A DNA stretch of 64,000 bases from Meandrina meandrites (GCA_963693305.1 OY855914.1:21467472-21531471), one strand, 5' to 3'; positions 46,604 to 56,058 are shown, counted from the first letter of the stretch. A program made the numbers and translations. The notes: generated from the letters alone by a model not told the origin.

Positions 46604-47188
46604 TTACTCAGAATTTGTCTGTAATTGTTCAGCAGTTGGTGAGGTATGCTCAGAAATTTCTTCTAATTTTGATTCATCCTTTCTCTGCAAATGTGAGTTA
46701 AAATCAATGTGATTCGCCGTTATCAAAGCAGCAGAAATAGGAGCAAGAAATTTTCCATATTTCAAATAGAGACTGCCAACAAAATCTGTCATTTCTTTGT
46801 TAATAATGAAGTCTTCTTTTAGTTCTTTTTTCATTGCATCAACGTCATCTATTTCAATAACCATTTGAGGGCCTCTTGTCAGAAGCGTAAGCAGGTTGTC
46901 AACCATGCTTTCGGTTGTCTTGCTGCCAACGAAGGTTTCATATCTCTTGTAGTACTTTTCAACTTCTTTATCAGTCAAGCGTTTCAACTGCTCATGTGTT
47001 AACTGCAATCCGATGGCCTCTTTGGATTTGCCTGTTGATACAAGCACGGCCAGCTGCTCACGAAGAGCAGGAATGTTAGGTCCGGGGACGGTTAAGCTTG
47101 TTAAGTCTGGCACAATACTACCAGCTGGGCCGCTTGACGGCTCAGCTTCCAGTAGGTTTATAACTTCTGCGAACTCTTGTTCAGCCAT
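46604..47188 (-). CDS. 194-aa conserved Polinton protein
   Basis: Start chosen at ATGGCTGAACAAG, matching Polinton 2 (62,414); an ATG one codon upstream is also possible. Helical and charged, with LTHEQLKRLTDKEVEKYYKR and a moderately hydrophobic segment (FLAPISAALITANHIDF) towards the end. No known domain. About 95% alike in the two elements, which supports coding function. The start is preceded by gtatatagt. Confidence 0.7.
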   Translation of the reverse strand: MAEQEFAEVINLLEAEPSSGPAGSIVPDLTSLTVPGPNIPALREQLAVLVSTGKSKEAIGLQLTHEQLKRLTDKEVEKYYKRYETFVGSKTTESMVDNLLTLLTRGPQMVIEIDDVDAMKKELKEDFIINKEMTDFVGSLYLKYGKFLAPISAALITANHIDFNSHLQRKDESKLEEISEHTSPTAEQLQTNSE

Positions 47189-47221
47189 CATCAACTTTGT
47201 TGATAATACTATATACAACTT

Positions 47222-47827
47222 TTATTTTTTTAATTCAAAATGAATACCGTAGGGGTAGCGAAGCGAGAACACGAGATAAGAGAACTTCCGCTCTTTCAGC
47301 TTTGAAATCAGAGGTTTGTACTCATCGTGGGAGAGTTCGCCGGCGTAATCTTCAATGATCGCCTTCGTAGTTTTGGCTGAGGGAGTGTAAAATAGAACGA
47401 TAGCCGCAACATTCTCTCGGAAGGAAGGTGTGATCCTGGTCATCTTCTGGGTCAGCACCCAAACGCTGATGCCGAAATGTCGGGCGGAAAAGCCAAGATT
47501 CACCAGCTGGCCTGTGCGCCCTTTTACATCTTTGGAGGCTGCGCAGTCATCGAGTATTATGAGCGTGTTGGTTCCCTCAAACAGCCAGGTCACGATATTC
47601 AAAAAAATTTCTACCTCATGCTGCTTGCATATTATCACAATCATTCTTGGATCATTTTCACCAATTCGGTGGTAGGTCTTGTTGTGCGCGAATGTTGGGC
47701 AGATAAGCACAATGTAGTCGAACTTGCCACGAAAAGGGCCGTAGATCTGGTCAACCACATATTTAGATTTGCCTGAATTTGTTGGGCCCACAATCAGAGC
47801 GTTGAAGGGTATCTTGCTCGGTTCCAT
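47222..47827 (-). CDS. A32-like DNA-packaging ATPase
   Basis: 201 aa, intact. Walker A GPTNSGKS (residues 14-21), Walker B LIILDD (89-94) and a sensor-like WVLTQK downstream. Size and motif order fit the FtsK/HerA-superfamily packaging ATPases of Polintons and related dsDNA viruses. It would pump DNA into capsids. It starts 5 nt after the MCP stop codon, the tightest spacing in the element, suggesting coordinated expression with MCP. Confidence 0.9.
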   Translation of the reverse strand: MEPSKIPFNALIVGPTNSGKSKYVVDQIYGPFRGKFDYIVLICPTFAHNKTYHRIGENDPRMIVIICKQHEVEIFLNIVTWLFEGTNTLIILDDCAASKDVKGRTGQLVNLGFSARHFGISVWVLTQKMTRITPSFRENVAAIVLFYTPSAKTTKAIIEDYAGELSHDEYKPLISKLKERKFSYLVFSLRYPYGIHFELKK

Positions 47828-47832
47828 TTCTA

Positions 47833-49086
47833 TTAGTACTGCACAGATTCTAATTGCCTTCCTAATATATTCATCTGAGCGTCGCTGATTACATAAATGT
47901 GGCAGTTCACATTGCCCGAGCCGCTTGCATTCCTCTCAAGCTCCAGCTGTATCCCATCCTTTGTATTTACAAGTTGCGTGCCGCTTCCGTGCATAGAGTG
48001 GTCAGCCATGGAACGCAGATCTATCATAAGCCCAAACTTGTTTTCTGTATAAAACTTTGTTGCAGTCATGTGCTGTGTTTTGTTTTCAGCTTTGAGAAAG
48101 AAGCGTTTGACCTCCTCCCAGACATCAATTCCTTCAAGGCCGTTGTTGTACAGCCTGTTGGGTGAGCCGTTTACTGTGACACTGACTTTCGTCAGGTCTG
48201 GGTTTAAGTAAGTTTCTGCATCCCTTGCGCCAGCAACATAGGGCTCGACAAAAAGTAGCAAGATGCCTTTGAGGGATCTTCTCTGTGGGTTAACTCTGAG
48301 ATTCAGCCTTGTTTCTGTGCCTTTGGAAAACATAACCACTTGGTCACGCTGAATGTGGTCATATGCAAATTCTTTTCCATTTGTGTATGCGCTGAGGGCT
48401 TCATCTGCCAGTGTTTTGCTTCTTATCATCTCGTACTCCAGCTGGATGTTTGTCAGCTTATATTTCAGCTTCGAGGGGTCTGAACCTCTGACGACGTGAG
48501 AGGCTGGCGCAAGTTTCAGTTCAAACACTAGATCGTTGTATAGAGCCTGCGGATAAAAGGTCCCGTGGTCGTTCAAAATCTGGTGGTCAAGGCGGATCCT
48601 GTATTTGGATCCGTAAATCCCGTTCAGTTTGATTTCTGAATCGACGCCTGAGGTCTGCTTGTCACCCGCGTTTGAGCGAATTTTGTTGAGGCCCACACTC
48701 TGGATTCCATCTTGCAGCATGTTGTCGCGCTCCTCCTGCGATAGGAAGAGATCCTCGAATATCTTGTAAATGTCATAACCAACTGTGTCCTGCAGGATAG
48801 TGCCAGAGTACTTCACAACAAGTTTGTCAACTAGCGCCCGTCCAACATTGTCGACAAGAAAGTTGTTGGCATGGCCTCCGCTCAAATTAATGTTAAAGCG
48901 CAGCGCAAGTGAACCAGGAACAATGACCTCGTTTTCATTCAGCTTTGGCACCGAAACATAAAGCGTTTCCTGCGGATTGGCTTCTGTTCGCTTGAAAGTG
49001 ATGCGTTTCACCGCGCGCTCCGCTTTTAAAGCGCCGAGAGTTTTTTCACTACGTGTTGGCCGAAGGTTTTCTTGTACACCGTCCAT
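47833..49086 (-). CDS. major capsid protein (double jelly-roll type)
   Basis: 417 aa from ATGGACGG, intact. Beta-rich with hallmarks of Polinton-type MCPs: VDNVGRALVDKLVVKYSG, KYRIRLDHQILNDHGTFYP, YKLTNIQLEYEMI, RRSLKGILLLF, and a C-terminal IYVISDAQMNI. Somewhat shorter than many MCPs. It would form the icosahedral shell. Homologue at 59,437-60,690 is also intact. Upstream of the ATG is ttatatatcttacaat. Assignment is by remembered family pattern and context; structure prediction would settle it. Confidence 0.8.
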   Translation of the reverse strand: MDGVQENLRPTRSEKTLGALKAERAVKRITFKRTEANPQETLYVSVPKLNENEVIVPGSLALRFNINLSGGHANNFLVDNVGRALVDKLVVKYSGTILQDTVGYDIYKIFEDLFLSQEERDNMLQDGIQSVGLNKIRSNAGDKQTSGVDSEIKLNGIYGSKYRIRLDHQILNDHGTFYPQALYNDLVFELKLAPASHVVRGSDPSKLKYKLTNIQLEYEMIRSKTLADEALSAYTNGKEFAYDHIQRDQVVMFSKGTETRLNLRVNPQRRSLKGILLLFVEPYVAGARDAETYLNPDLTKVSVTVNGSPNRLYNNGLEGIDVWEEVKRFFLKAENKTQHMTATKFYTENKFGLMIDLRSMADHSMHGSGTQLVNTKDGIQLELERNASGSGNVNCHIYVISDAQMNILGRQLESVQY

Positions 49087-49166
49087 TATTGTAAGATATA
49101 TAAAAATGTTCAATTAAAATTTCAATTGTAAATATAAAATAACTTCATCAACTTTGTTGATATTCG

Positions 49167-50542
49167 ATGGCAGAAGGTGGCGAATTTGGTATGGACCAAC
49201 CAGATCTTGACCACAGACTTGATTATGATGACGATGATGATGATGATGATGATGAACAAGAGTCTAACAGAACCCAGCCATTTCAACCTGGCACGGTTTC
49301 CACCCCCTACCATGGTGGTGAACAACATGAAATGCGAACTATGCATCATGAACAGAGCGGACTTCCAGAAACATCATTTGATGAAGATATACCTTTGTTA
49401 GGTAGCTTTATTCATCAAGATGACAAACCAGCGCTTCTTCAAAGAGAAAGAGATACTATTAAAAAATTGTTTCCAAAAGTTGACTTCGGAAAATTAGGCC
49501 CAATAGGTTTCAGCAAAAAGCCTGGCAATGAGACTACAATCGTTTCATTTGGAACAAAAGGTGGCGAGACTGAAATTTTCAAAAAAGATGGGAAAAGTCT
49601 TCTCAAAAAATTTACAGACAAGTTCAAAACATCACTTGGTCCAGAAGCTGAATCTCTGATTGCTCAAGACCGGCAGAGATTAAGAGAAGCTGAAAAACAA
49701 ATCAGAGATGCAGAAAAACTCGCCTCTGTAAGACAAAAATCCGCCCAAGAATTGCAAGATCTAAGAACCAGAATCGAACGAACTCAAGCTCAGATCAAAA
49801 CAATTCATGAAGAACAAGGTTCAAACGTTGAAAGTGAAACAAAACTGCGGTAGCTACAGCAACGGATAAAAAACTATAAAACAGTTTTGAAAACGCAAAA
49901 AAAGAAGTGGCGGCTCTCGATAAACAAGCAAAAACCAAATCTAAAGCACAAAAAAGTGTCGACCAACTTAGAGCAAAAATAGCCTCCATAGAGAGTGAAA
50001 GAAATACAATGGAAGCAAGGCTCAACGACACAAGAACGTTGGATGAGCTGAAAGAACAAGAAGCAGAACTGCAGCGCCAAAATGAGGAAGATCAGGCAGT
50101 TATCGACGATGAAAACACATCACCTTCTGATAAACAAGCTGCCGAAGGAAGAGTAGCGGAAAGACAAGAGGAGCTTGCTCGTTTGCAAACGCAGATTGAT
50201 GAAAGAGAAAGAGCGCTTCCACTTCGTGAGAGGGTAAAGGAGATATTTAAAAAATATGGTGTGACCGTTACGGCTATCGTTCTTGCTGCCGGGGTCACAA
50301 TTGGTGCTGTCATTGGGGCTATTACAAACGCTTTGAGAGCCACCGGTAAAGCGTTGGGAAAAGGTCTGAAAGATATTGGCTCAAAGATTGCATCTGCTCT
50401 GCCAGGTCTTATTGGCTCAATTGTGAGCTTTCTTTTCAAAGCCGCCGGTCAAGCTATCGGTTTTCTTGCTGAGCACACCTGGCTGATTATTTTAGCTGTG
50501 GTTGCCTTTCTTGTCGAAAAATACATCAAGAAGCGGCGTTAG
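49167..50542 (+). pseudogene. coiled-coil membrane protein, frameshifted
   Basis: First part (49,167-49,853): acidic start with a run of about nine Asp, a globular middle and a coiled coil. A TAG ends this frame at 49,851. The coiled coil resumes in another frame from about 49,881 and runs to 50,542. The second part ends with two strongly hydrophobic segments (VTAIVLAAGVTIGAVIGAI and WLIILAVVAFLVEKYI) and a basic tail KKRR. The original protein was about 460 aa. The start codon listed for the second part would be GTG and is not used. Wholly deleted in Polinton 2. Function unknown; a virion membrane or fusion-like scaffold role is speculative. Confidence 0.7.
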
Positions 50543-52167
50543 CGCATAAAGTAAATAAAAGCCACAATCCCGACGGCACCAATAACAACAGCTGCTTTAT
50601 TATTTTCGTGTGTTTCAGTGCTATCAGGTTTTTGCTCTTCAGGCTGAGGTGTTTGATCTTCAGGCCGAGGTGTTTGCTTTTCAGGCTGCGTTGCTTCTTT
50701 GTGTATCGGGTTTGAGGGGTGGCTGTTTGGTGGGTTTATCTTTGTTGGACCTCCTGCCATCAGCTTTAGCGCTGCTTTTTTTGTGCTCTTATTCACTTCG
50801 TCGTTAACCCCTAGCTTCATGCCTGGCACAGCTTGTTTGAGCTGGTTGTTGTAACCAATAACACTTCCCGAATTTATTACCATCCGCGCAGGCATCAGCC
50901 AGGCCCCCGGACAAACAGCAAGGTTAAGCCTCACCTTTGCCTCGTCGACTGCAAGTTGATACCTTTGAACTGACTTTGCCAGATCCGGTTGCCTTATTGA
51001 GTCTTCCACTAGCACAAGGAACTCACTTTGCGCTTCCTTTGCGCGCCCTCCTGTCCCAAGTATGCTGCTTCTAACATTCACCTGTGAACCCAAAACACAG
51101 TAAAAGAACGCCTCTATCGACTGGTTTGTTCGCGCCAAACCCGCCTGGGTTAGACCTTCTGCTACATTTGGACAAAACCAGTCTGCCTGTCCGTAGGCAG
51201 CGTCATCCTGCTCGATATAATAAATCAAGTTACCTTTTGAGCCTGAACCGCCTTCGTCAGAAAATTTATCGTAACCGGGGTAACTGACTGAGGTTTTATC
51301 CAGTCCAACGTTTGTGACATAGATGTAAACGCTTCCCAGGCCGTGGTTTGCGCCTCTTTTAAAACGAAAATCGCTTGACGGGTCGACTCCGAACTCATTG
51401 CATATTCTTTTGTATGAAGCCACGTCGTATTTGTTGTTAAACTGGTCAAAAGTAGGGTCGCCAGGCAAAGCGCTTATGCTTTGTATTCCTCCCATCTGAA
51501 ACAATATCCGCCTGACAGTAAAATATATATGGAACTTGTAAAAAGCTCGCACATTCGCTGGCAAAGGGATAGCAGAGTTGTCATCGAAAATTTTGCGACT
51601 GATACCACAGCCCGTTGTCGCACACCAGACAGCAAAATTCAGCTGCTGTGGCCAATATTTCATATTTGGGCCGGCTAGCCATGTTTTGGACTCTTTCCCT
51701 GAATTGTGGGTGAGTTTGGTTTTTTGAAATATCTCTCTGAACTTTGTTGTGAAATACTGGTCCGGTGTTATGTAAATACTCAGTTGGTCATTAAATATTT
51801 TTTTCAAACTCGGGGCGGCATCGTGAAAGCCAACAGCAGGAATCGGCAAAGAGTCACCTTTTAAACCACTTGGTGTAAGCTGTTGTGGAAAACCTTCTGA
51901 TGATTGGCCAACACCCAGCGCACTTTTCATTTCCGGGCTCCAATATCTGCTGTCTGAACCAAAAACGTTTATCAAATTGCCTGGCCCTGCTTTGAAATAA
52001 ATTTCTGAGGTTGCTGTGTGGTCTTTGGCGAAATCGGTCTGTGGCTCAAACTTAGATTTATCTGCCTTCGGGTATTTTGCATTAAAGGTTTTCCATGCCT
52101 TCTGTTCTGCCACTTTGGCAATGGTGTCAGCTTGTGGTGTCTGAATCCATTTTAGAAGAGCATCCAT
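50539..52167 (-). CDS. 542-aa conserved Polinton protein, tail-anchored
   Basis: Intact ORF overlapping the previous gene by 4 nt at the 3' ends. Long folded region (residues 1-450) with FAVWCATTGCGIS and FHIYFTVRRILFQMGG as distinctive stretches, a Pro/Gln/Glu-rich linker (470-515) and a C-terminal membrane anchor (AAVVIGAVGIVAFIYF). This resembles a virion surface or minor structural protein, but no known domain is recognised. Homologue at 58,083 is truncated at 430 residues by a deletion. Start preceded by taaatataaac. Confidence 0.75.
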   Translation of the reverse strand: MDALLKWIQTPQADTIAKVAEQKAWKTFNAKYPKADKSKFEPQTDFAKDHTATSEIYFKAGPGNLINVFGSDSRYWSPEMKSALGVGQSSEGFPQQLTPSGLKGDSLPIPAVGFHDAAPSLKKIFNDQLSIYITPDQYFTTKFREIFQKTKLTHNSGKESKTWLAGPNMKYWPQQLNFAVWCATTGCGISRKIFDDNSAIPLPANVRAFYKFHIYFTVRRILFQMGGIQSISALPGDPTFDQFNNKYDVASYKRICNEFGVDPSSDFRFKRGANHGLGSVYIYVTNVGLDKTSVSYPGYDKFSDEGGSGSKGNLIYYIEQDDAAYGQADWFCPNVAEGLTQAGLARTNQSIEAFFYCVLGSQVNVRSSILGTGGRAKEAQSEFLVLVEDSIRQPDLAKSVQRYQLAVDEAKVRLNLAVCPGAWLMPARMVINSGSVIGYNNQLKQAVPGMKLGVNDEVNKSTKKAALKLMAGGPTKINPPNSHPSNPIHKEATQPEKQTPRPEDQTPQPEEQKPDSTETHENNKAAVVIGAVGIVAFIYFMR

Positions 52168-52206
52168 GTTTATATTTAAACAAAATATTTTTGTCTAATT
52201 ATAAAA

Positions 52207-52884
52207 ATGGTTATTCTAACTGTTGTTACAAAAGAAAATCCACATACTGTCTATTTTGAACCCTATCCTATTCCAAAACCAAGCTATATACGGCTGCTTT
52301 CATGCTCCCTCTACAATTCGTGGTTTAACTTAAAGGAAAGTAGCTGCAAAATATTCTACACTGATGATAAAAAAAATCAAAGATCTGAATCCATTTTGCC
52401 AGGTTATTACACAATCGAAGAAATGGCAAAAACACTTCAAAATTCTTTTAAAAAATATGGTAGCGTATTAACAACACAAATCAATACTCCTGTCGGTCAG
52501 ATGGTTATAGAAAAAGTAGATCCATTAAATGAAAAAATAAAGTTCGATAAGAACTTATCAGAACTGCTTGACATTGATCAAGATTTACCATTTATGAGAT
52601 ATGTCAAACGTATGAAGTCGCCCACGACTTATTTCATACATTGCGATTTAGTTGACAAAGAACAGAATCTGTTAAATGGAAAACCGTCTACTGTTTTACA
52701 AACTTTTGACATAACAGGAAAACCATATCAAAAAGTTTTTTATCAAAGTGGCCCAGAACATGTCTTACGCGAAGTTTCTGCTGATAAACATATCACAAAT
52801 TTGACAATATCAGTCAGAGAAGAAAATAATGACCTTTTCAACTTCAATCAGGAACCTCTTCAGTTTCTAATTGAAATAAATTAA
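52207..52884 (+). CDS. probable minor capsid (penton-type) protein
   Basis: 225 aa. Features reminiscent of single-jelly-roll minor capsid proteins of Polintons: LPGYYTIEEMAKTLQNSF in the first half, YFIHCDLVDKEQNLLNGKPS in the middle, and a terminal ITNLTISVREENNDLFNF...LQFLIEI strand pair. Divergent from the 542-aa gene, sharing a 39-bp intergenic promoter region. Homologue 57,369-58,044 is broken. Assignment is moderate and by pattern only. Confidence 0.6.
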   Translation: MVILTVVTKENPHTVYFEPYPIPKPSYIRLLSCSLYNSWFNLKESSCKIFYTDDKKNQRSESILPGYYTIEEMAKTLQNSFKKYGSVLTTQINTPVGQMVIEKVDPLNEKIKFDKNLSELLDIDQDLPFMRYVKRMKSPTTYFIHCDLVDKEQNLLNGKPSTVLQTFDITGKPYQKVFYQSGPEHVLREVSADKHITNLTISVREENNDLFNFNQEPLQFLIEIN

Positions 52885-52911
52885 ACAAAAAATAATTTTG
52901 TAAATATAACC

Positions 52912-53580
52912 ATGTCATCCAACGTATTACCAACTGCACCAGCTTATGAACAAACTGAAACTCAGACAACACTCTATCCGATTCTTCCAACTCAACCAGA
53001 TAACAATTTTCGTATGCAGAAAGCAAACGAAGTTTTAAAATATTTAAGTGATGAAGTTTCACATTATCGGCTTGTTGCCAAAAAATATAAACGAACTAAA
53101 ACCATTATCAACTACGCTAGCTTTTCTGCTGGCGGTATTTCTGGTTTTCGATCCGCAGGTGGAGTAGCAGCTGCGTTTACAGGCATAGGGATTCCTGCAT
53201 CTATACCAATTGGCTGTGTCGCCTCTGTATTTGGGCTAACAGCTGCTGGGCTAACCGGTTTTTACAAAAAGCTAGAGCCCAAACTTATCAAACACTGCAA
53301 AATCATGACGCTGGCTTTGTCAAAATGTGATACTGTCAACCTCATACTGTCAAAATCACTCATTGACGGTAAAATAAGCGATGCTGAGTTTCAAAGCATT
53401 CTTGATGAAAAAGAGAGCTATCGTATTCAGAAGGAGATTCTACGGAAAGGCACACTTCCAAAGGAAAAAAATAAACAGAGCAGCCCTGACATCGAAAAAA
53501 TACGACAAGAGGCCATGCATGAAGAACGAATTAGGCTTCAAAAAAAGTTTCTTGGCAGCGCTGTCGACGTTTCGAAATAA
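52912..53580 (+). CDS. 222-aa conserved Polinton protein with Gly/Ala-rich hydrophobic core
   Basis: Soluble N-terminus, then a long hydrophobic Gly/Ala-rich stretch (about residues 65-120, FSAGGISGF to AAGLTGF), then a helical segment with SKSLIDGKISDAEFQSIL and a charged tail. It resembles a repeated family in cnidarian Polinton-like loci. Function unknown; membrane insertion is plausible. It starts 27 nt after the minor capsid gene. The homologue in Polinton 2 has lost 170 nt from the middle. Confidence 0.7.
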   Translation: MSSNVLPTAPAYEQTETQTTLYPILPTQPDNNFRMQKANEVLKYLSDEVSHYRLVAKKYKRTKTIINYASFSAGGISGFRSAGGVAAAFTGIGIPASIPIGCVASVFGLTAAGLTGFYKKLEPKLIKHCKIMTLALSKCDTVNLILSKSLIDGKISDAEFQSILDEKESYRIQKEILRKGTLPKEKNKQSSPDIEKIRQEAMHEERIRLQKKFLGSAVDVSK

Positions 53581-53774
53581 AAATTCAGTCTAAGAGAACA
53601 TTGTTGCACTTTATTAAAGAATCATTGCTTTACAAAATATAAACACGCAAAATGATTTTACTATTTCATGCTCTTATGTATGCTATAAACGAACTTTCTA
53701 CACCCGTTTGGCAGAACGAGGTCAAACATATCAAGTCGTGGAAGCGATGCGAGAAGCAGAAACTGATTAAAATT

Positions 53775-54137
53775 TCACGCAACGGTTCCGCACCAACTCG
53801 AGTAGTAACATTTTTTGAAGATTTCGTCGTAGTCATTTTCATCATACACAGGATAACCTAGTAAGTGTTCGACTCCATTTATGCTACACATATTACATAG
53901 ACCATTTCGCCTGCAATAGCGACATTTATGACAAAACAAGACCTTTACAATTTGTTCATTGTGTTCACAAAACGGGGCTTTGACAATTGCATCGTTCACT
54001 TTGTCCCAGCCAAGATCAGCTCGCTGCCTGAGCTTTATGGTAATATACTCTTTGTAGATTTTTTTACTAATTTCTGGGGGAAGTTTTTGTACAGCTTCCA
54101 ACGTGTCTGCCATTTCGACGTATATACTTGTTGGCAT
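53775..54137 (-). CDS. Cys-rich small protein, paralogue 1
   Basis: 120 aa. Helical first half with ADLGWDKVNDAI, then a cysteine cluster: FCEHN, CHKCRYC, GLCNMC, followed by a Tyr/Asp-rich end and WCG. The spacing suggests a zinc-binding fold. It is an N-terminally shortened duplicate of the neighbouring gene. No named family recognised. Intact here. Confidence 0.6.
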   Translation of the reverse strand: MPTSIYVEMADTLEAVQKLPPEISKKIYKEYITIKLRQRADLGWDKVNDAIVKAPFCEHNEQIVKVLFCHKCRYCRRNGLCNMCSINGVEHLLGYPVYDENDYDEIFKKCYYSSWCGTVA

Positions 54138-54181
54138 TTCTTTCTAAATTTCAATGCAAATGTTCCGCACTAATCCATTAA

Positions 54182-54798
54182 TTAGTAAGATAGATTGATG
54201 GTTTCGTAGTAGTACTTTTTAGGACCACTATAGTTGTAAGGTACATTGAAGATATCGTCGTAGTCGTTTTTATAATACAGATAGCCAAGAAAGTGTTTGA
54301 CTCCATTTTTGCTACACTTATGGCAGAGCCCATTCCACATACAATAGCGACATTTACCGCAAAACAATAGATTTACAATTTGTTGATTATGTTCGCAAAT
54401 GGAGCTTTGGTTATGGCTTCATTCACCTTGTCCCAGCCAAGAGCTTTTCGCTGACTGAGCCTTTTGTTAAGATTCTCCTTGTTTATTTCTTTACAAAGTT
54501 CTTGTGTAAGTTTTTGTATGCCCCCGGAAAGTTGGCAGTTATTTGATATACCAACCATTTTTGGCATATATACTTGTTTGCTTTCCCTGTTTACATTTTT
54601 ATTTGGCAAAAGAATATTCATTAAATTTTGTGGGCTCATTTTTTTCATTTCTGCAATAACGTCTTCTGATAATAAAGTTGGTGTCGGTTTTTCTTTTTTA
54701 ATATGTGGCAGAAATAATGTCAAATCTTCACCATAATATTCTAATCCTTTTGGTTTTTTAAAGCTTTGTTCCATAGGTCCTTTTCTTCCTCTACCCAT
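54182..54798 (-). pseudogene. Cys-rich protein, paralogue 2, with basic N-terminus and frameshift
   Basis: Starts MGRGRKGPMEQS (ATG at 54,798, seven bases inside the TIR border). Open to ITKAPF, where a small indel near 54,400 shifts the frame. The Cys cluster (FCGKCRYC, GLCHKC) follows in another frame to 54,182. The homologue in Polinton 2 begins at 56,059. It lies at the opposite TIR from PolB, so both are driven from near-identical TIR sequence. Confidence 0.6.
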
Positions 54799-54804
54799 TT
54801 TAGA

Positions 54805-55199
54805 CGTATATACAAGTGCAGATAATTGTTCAAATGGAAAATAATTCTGGACCACTTTTGTATATAGACAGTGCATACATTTCTTCAATAGAAAATAATT
54901 TTTTTTGTGTCACATCCGATTTCGCACCGTAGGACCATGTCTCGAAAAGTTTGTTTTGTCGCTGTGTTTGCTGTGTTTGCGCTTCTGCAGGTTTGTTTGC
55001 TGCTGTGTCTGCGCATAACTTCTATGTTAGAGTTAATTTTCTCTCAAATACCACCACACACATATAAAGTACTGCGTTTTCGCCCACTTTTATGTACTAA
55101 AATTTACCACAAAAAAATGAGGCCCTTTAGGGCCGAATTTTTTTATTTTAAAATGTTAACACATAAAATTGGGCTAGGACCAGTACTTTATATGTGTGT
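54805..55199. repeat. right TIR of Polinton 1
   Basis: 395 bp, inverse of the left TIR with about eight differences. The terminal hairpin is at 55,056-55,199. Confidence 0.93.
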
Positions 55200-55204
55200 C
55201 AGTT
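55200..55204. repeat. target-site duplication of Polinton 1 (right), CAGTT
   Basis: Matches 39,624-39,628. Confidence 0.85.
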
Positions 55205-55680
55205 CCGGTGAAAACGTATCCGATCGTTTCGACAATCGATTCGCCTACACAAATACTTGCAATTCATCGCCCAGACTATCTCTCATGTTTAGCCTACCCT
55301 AAAATTTAAAGATAATGTATATTCTTCGTTCTTGAAACGTCAGAGCCCAAACACGCTTAACACAATGTTATTCCTCGTTCTAAAGGAGTAAAAATGTAGA
55401 CGAATCGACTTGTACGAAAATCATCTTATAGGCAAAACGACCGACATTCGGTGAGAAACGCATTTCAATGCGCGGATATAATAACACCGTCTTAGATGCA
55501 TGGAGCTATTAATGCGTTTTTTAATAAACATATTCCATTAAAGTTAAAACCGTTATTGTACATTACCATTTTCGTTTAGAAGCTGCTTGAAAACTGTACG
55601 TGAGGGCACATTGCGTGACGAGCTAAAAATACTTCTATGAATTAAGACGACAAACAGCAAACTTGTAACAATAGACAATA
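55205..55680. other. host spacer between the two Polintons
   Basis: 476 bp beyond the CAGTT duplication with no ORF. The last 150 bp match the host repeat at 39,080-39,240 (gcgtgacgagctaaaaatac, gacgacaaac). Possible target duplication of element 2, caata, at 55,676-55,680; its partner is outside the window. Confidence 0.5.
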
Positions 55681-56053
55681 ACACACATATAAAGTACTGG
55701 TTCTGGCGCAATATGGTATGTGAACAACTTAAAAACAAAAAATTTTTTATACCATATTGCGCAATAACGCAGTACTTTATATGTGTGTGGTGGTATTTGA
55801 GAGAAAATAACGCTAACATGGAAGTTATTATGAGAGTGTTGTGTTTAAACATCATAAAACAAAAAAATGCGCTTCTATAACGCAGTACTTTATGTGTGTT
55901 GTTTGAGAGAAAAAACGCAAGCATGACCCCGAGCGAGCGGGTATGTCACAAAAAAATACTTATTTTCTATTGAAGAAATGTATGCACTGTCTATATACAA
56001 AAGTGCGCTAGAATTATTTTCCATTTGAACAATTATCTGCACTTGTATATACG
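55681..56053. repeat. TIR of Polinton 2
   Basis: About 373 bp, homologous to the element 1 TIR at its outer 19 bp and inner 100 bp but rearranged between. The terminal hairpin spans 55,681-55,788. An extra copy of cgcagtactttatgtgtgt lies at about 55,880-55,900. Confidence 0.85.
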
Positions 56054-56058
56054 CCGAG

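Larger units (their letters stand above)
39629..55199. mobile_element. complete Polinton/Maverick element 1, 15,571 bp
   Basis: Bounded by 395-bp TIRs (39,629-40,023 and 54,805-55,199) differing at about eight positions, and by a CAGTT duplication. Gene order from the left: PolB (+), then INT, 140-aa, 75-aa, 51-aa, basic membrane protein, 194-aa protein, ATPase and MCP (all minus), then a coiled-coil membrane protein (+), 542-aa protein (-), minor capsid and 222-aa protein (+), and two Cys-rich proteins (-). Size, TIR, target duplication and the PolB/INT/ATPase/MCP set define a Polinton. Lesions: one in-frame stop in PolB and frameshifts in the basic membrane protein, the coiled-coil protein and a Cys-rich gene. 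No protease is recognised. The low TIR divergence indicates a recent insertion. Confidence 0.93.

Noticed and set aside
49907..50542. Separate gene starting at 49,907
   Set aside because: The start codon would be GTG in a eukaryotic context; the coiled coil continues from the preceding frame, so it is one frameshifted gene.
55676..55680. caata as proven target duplication of Polinton 2
   Set aside because: The other end of the element is outside the window, so it cannot be confirmed.
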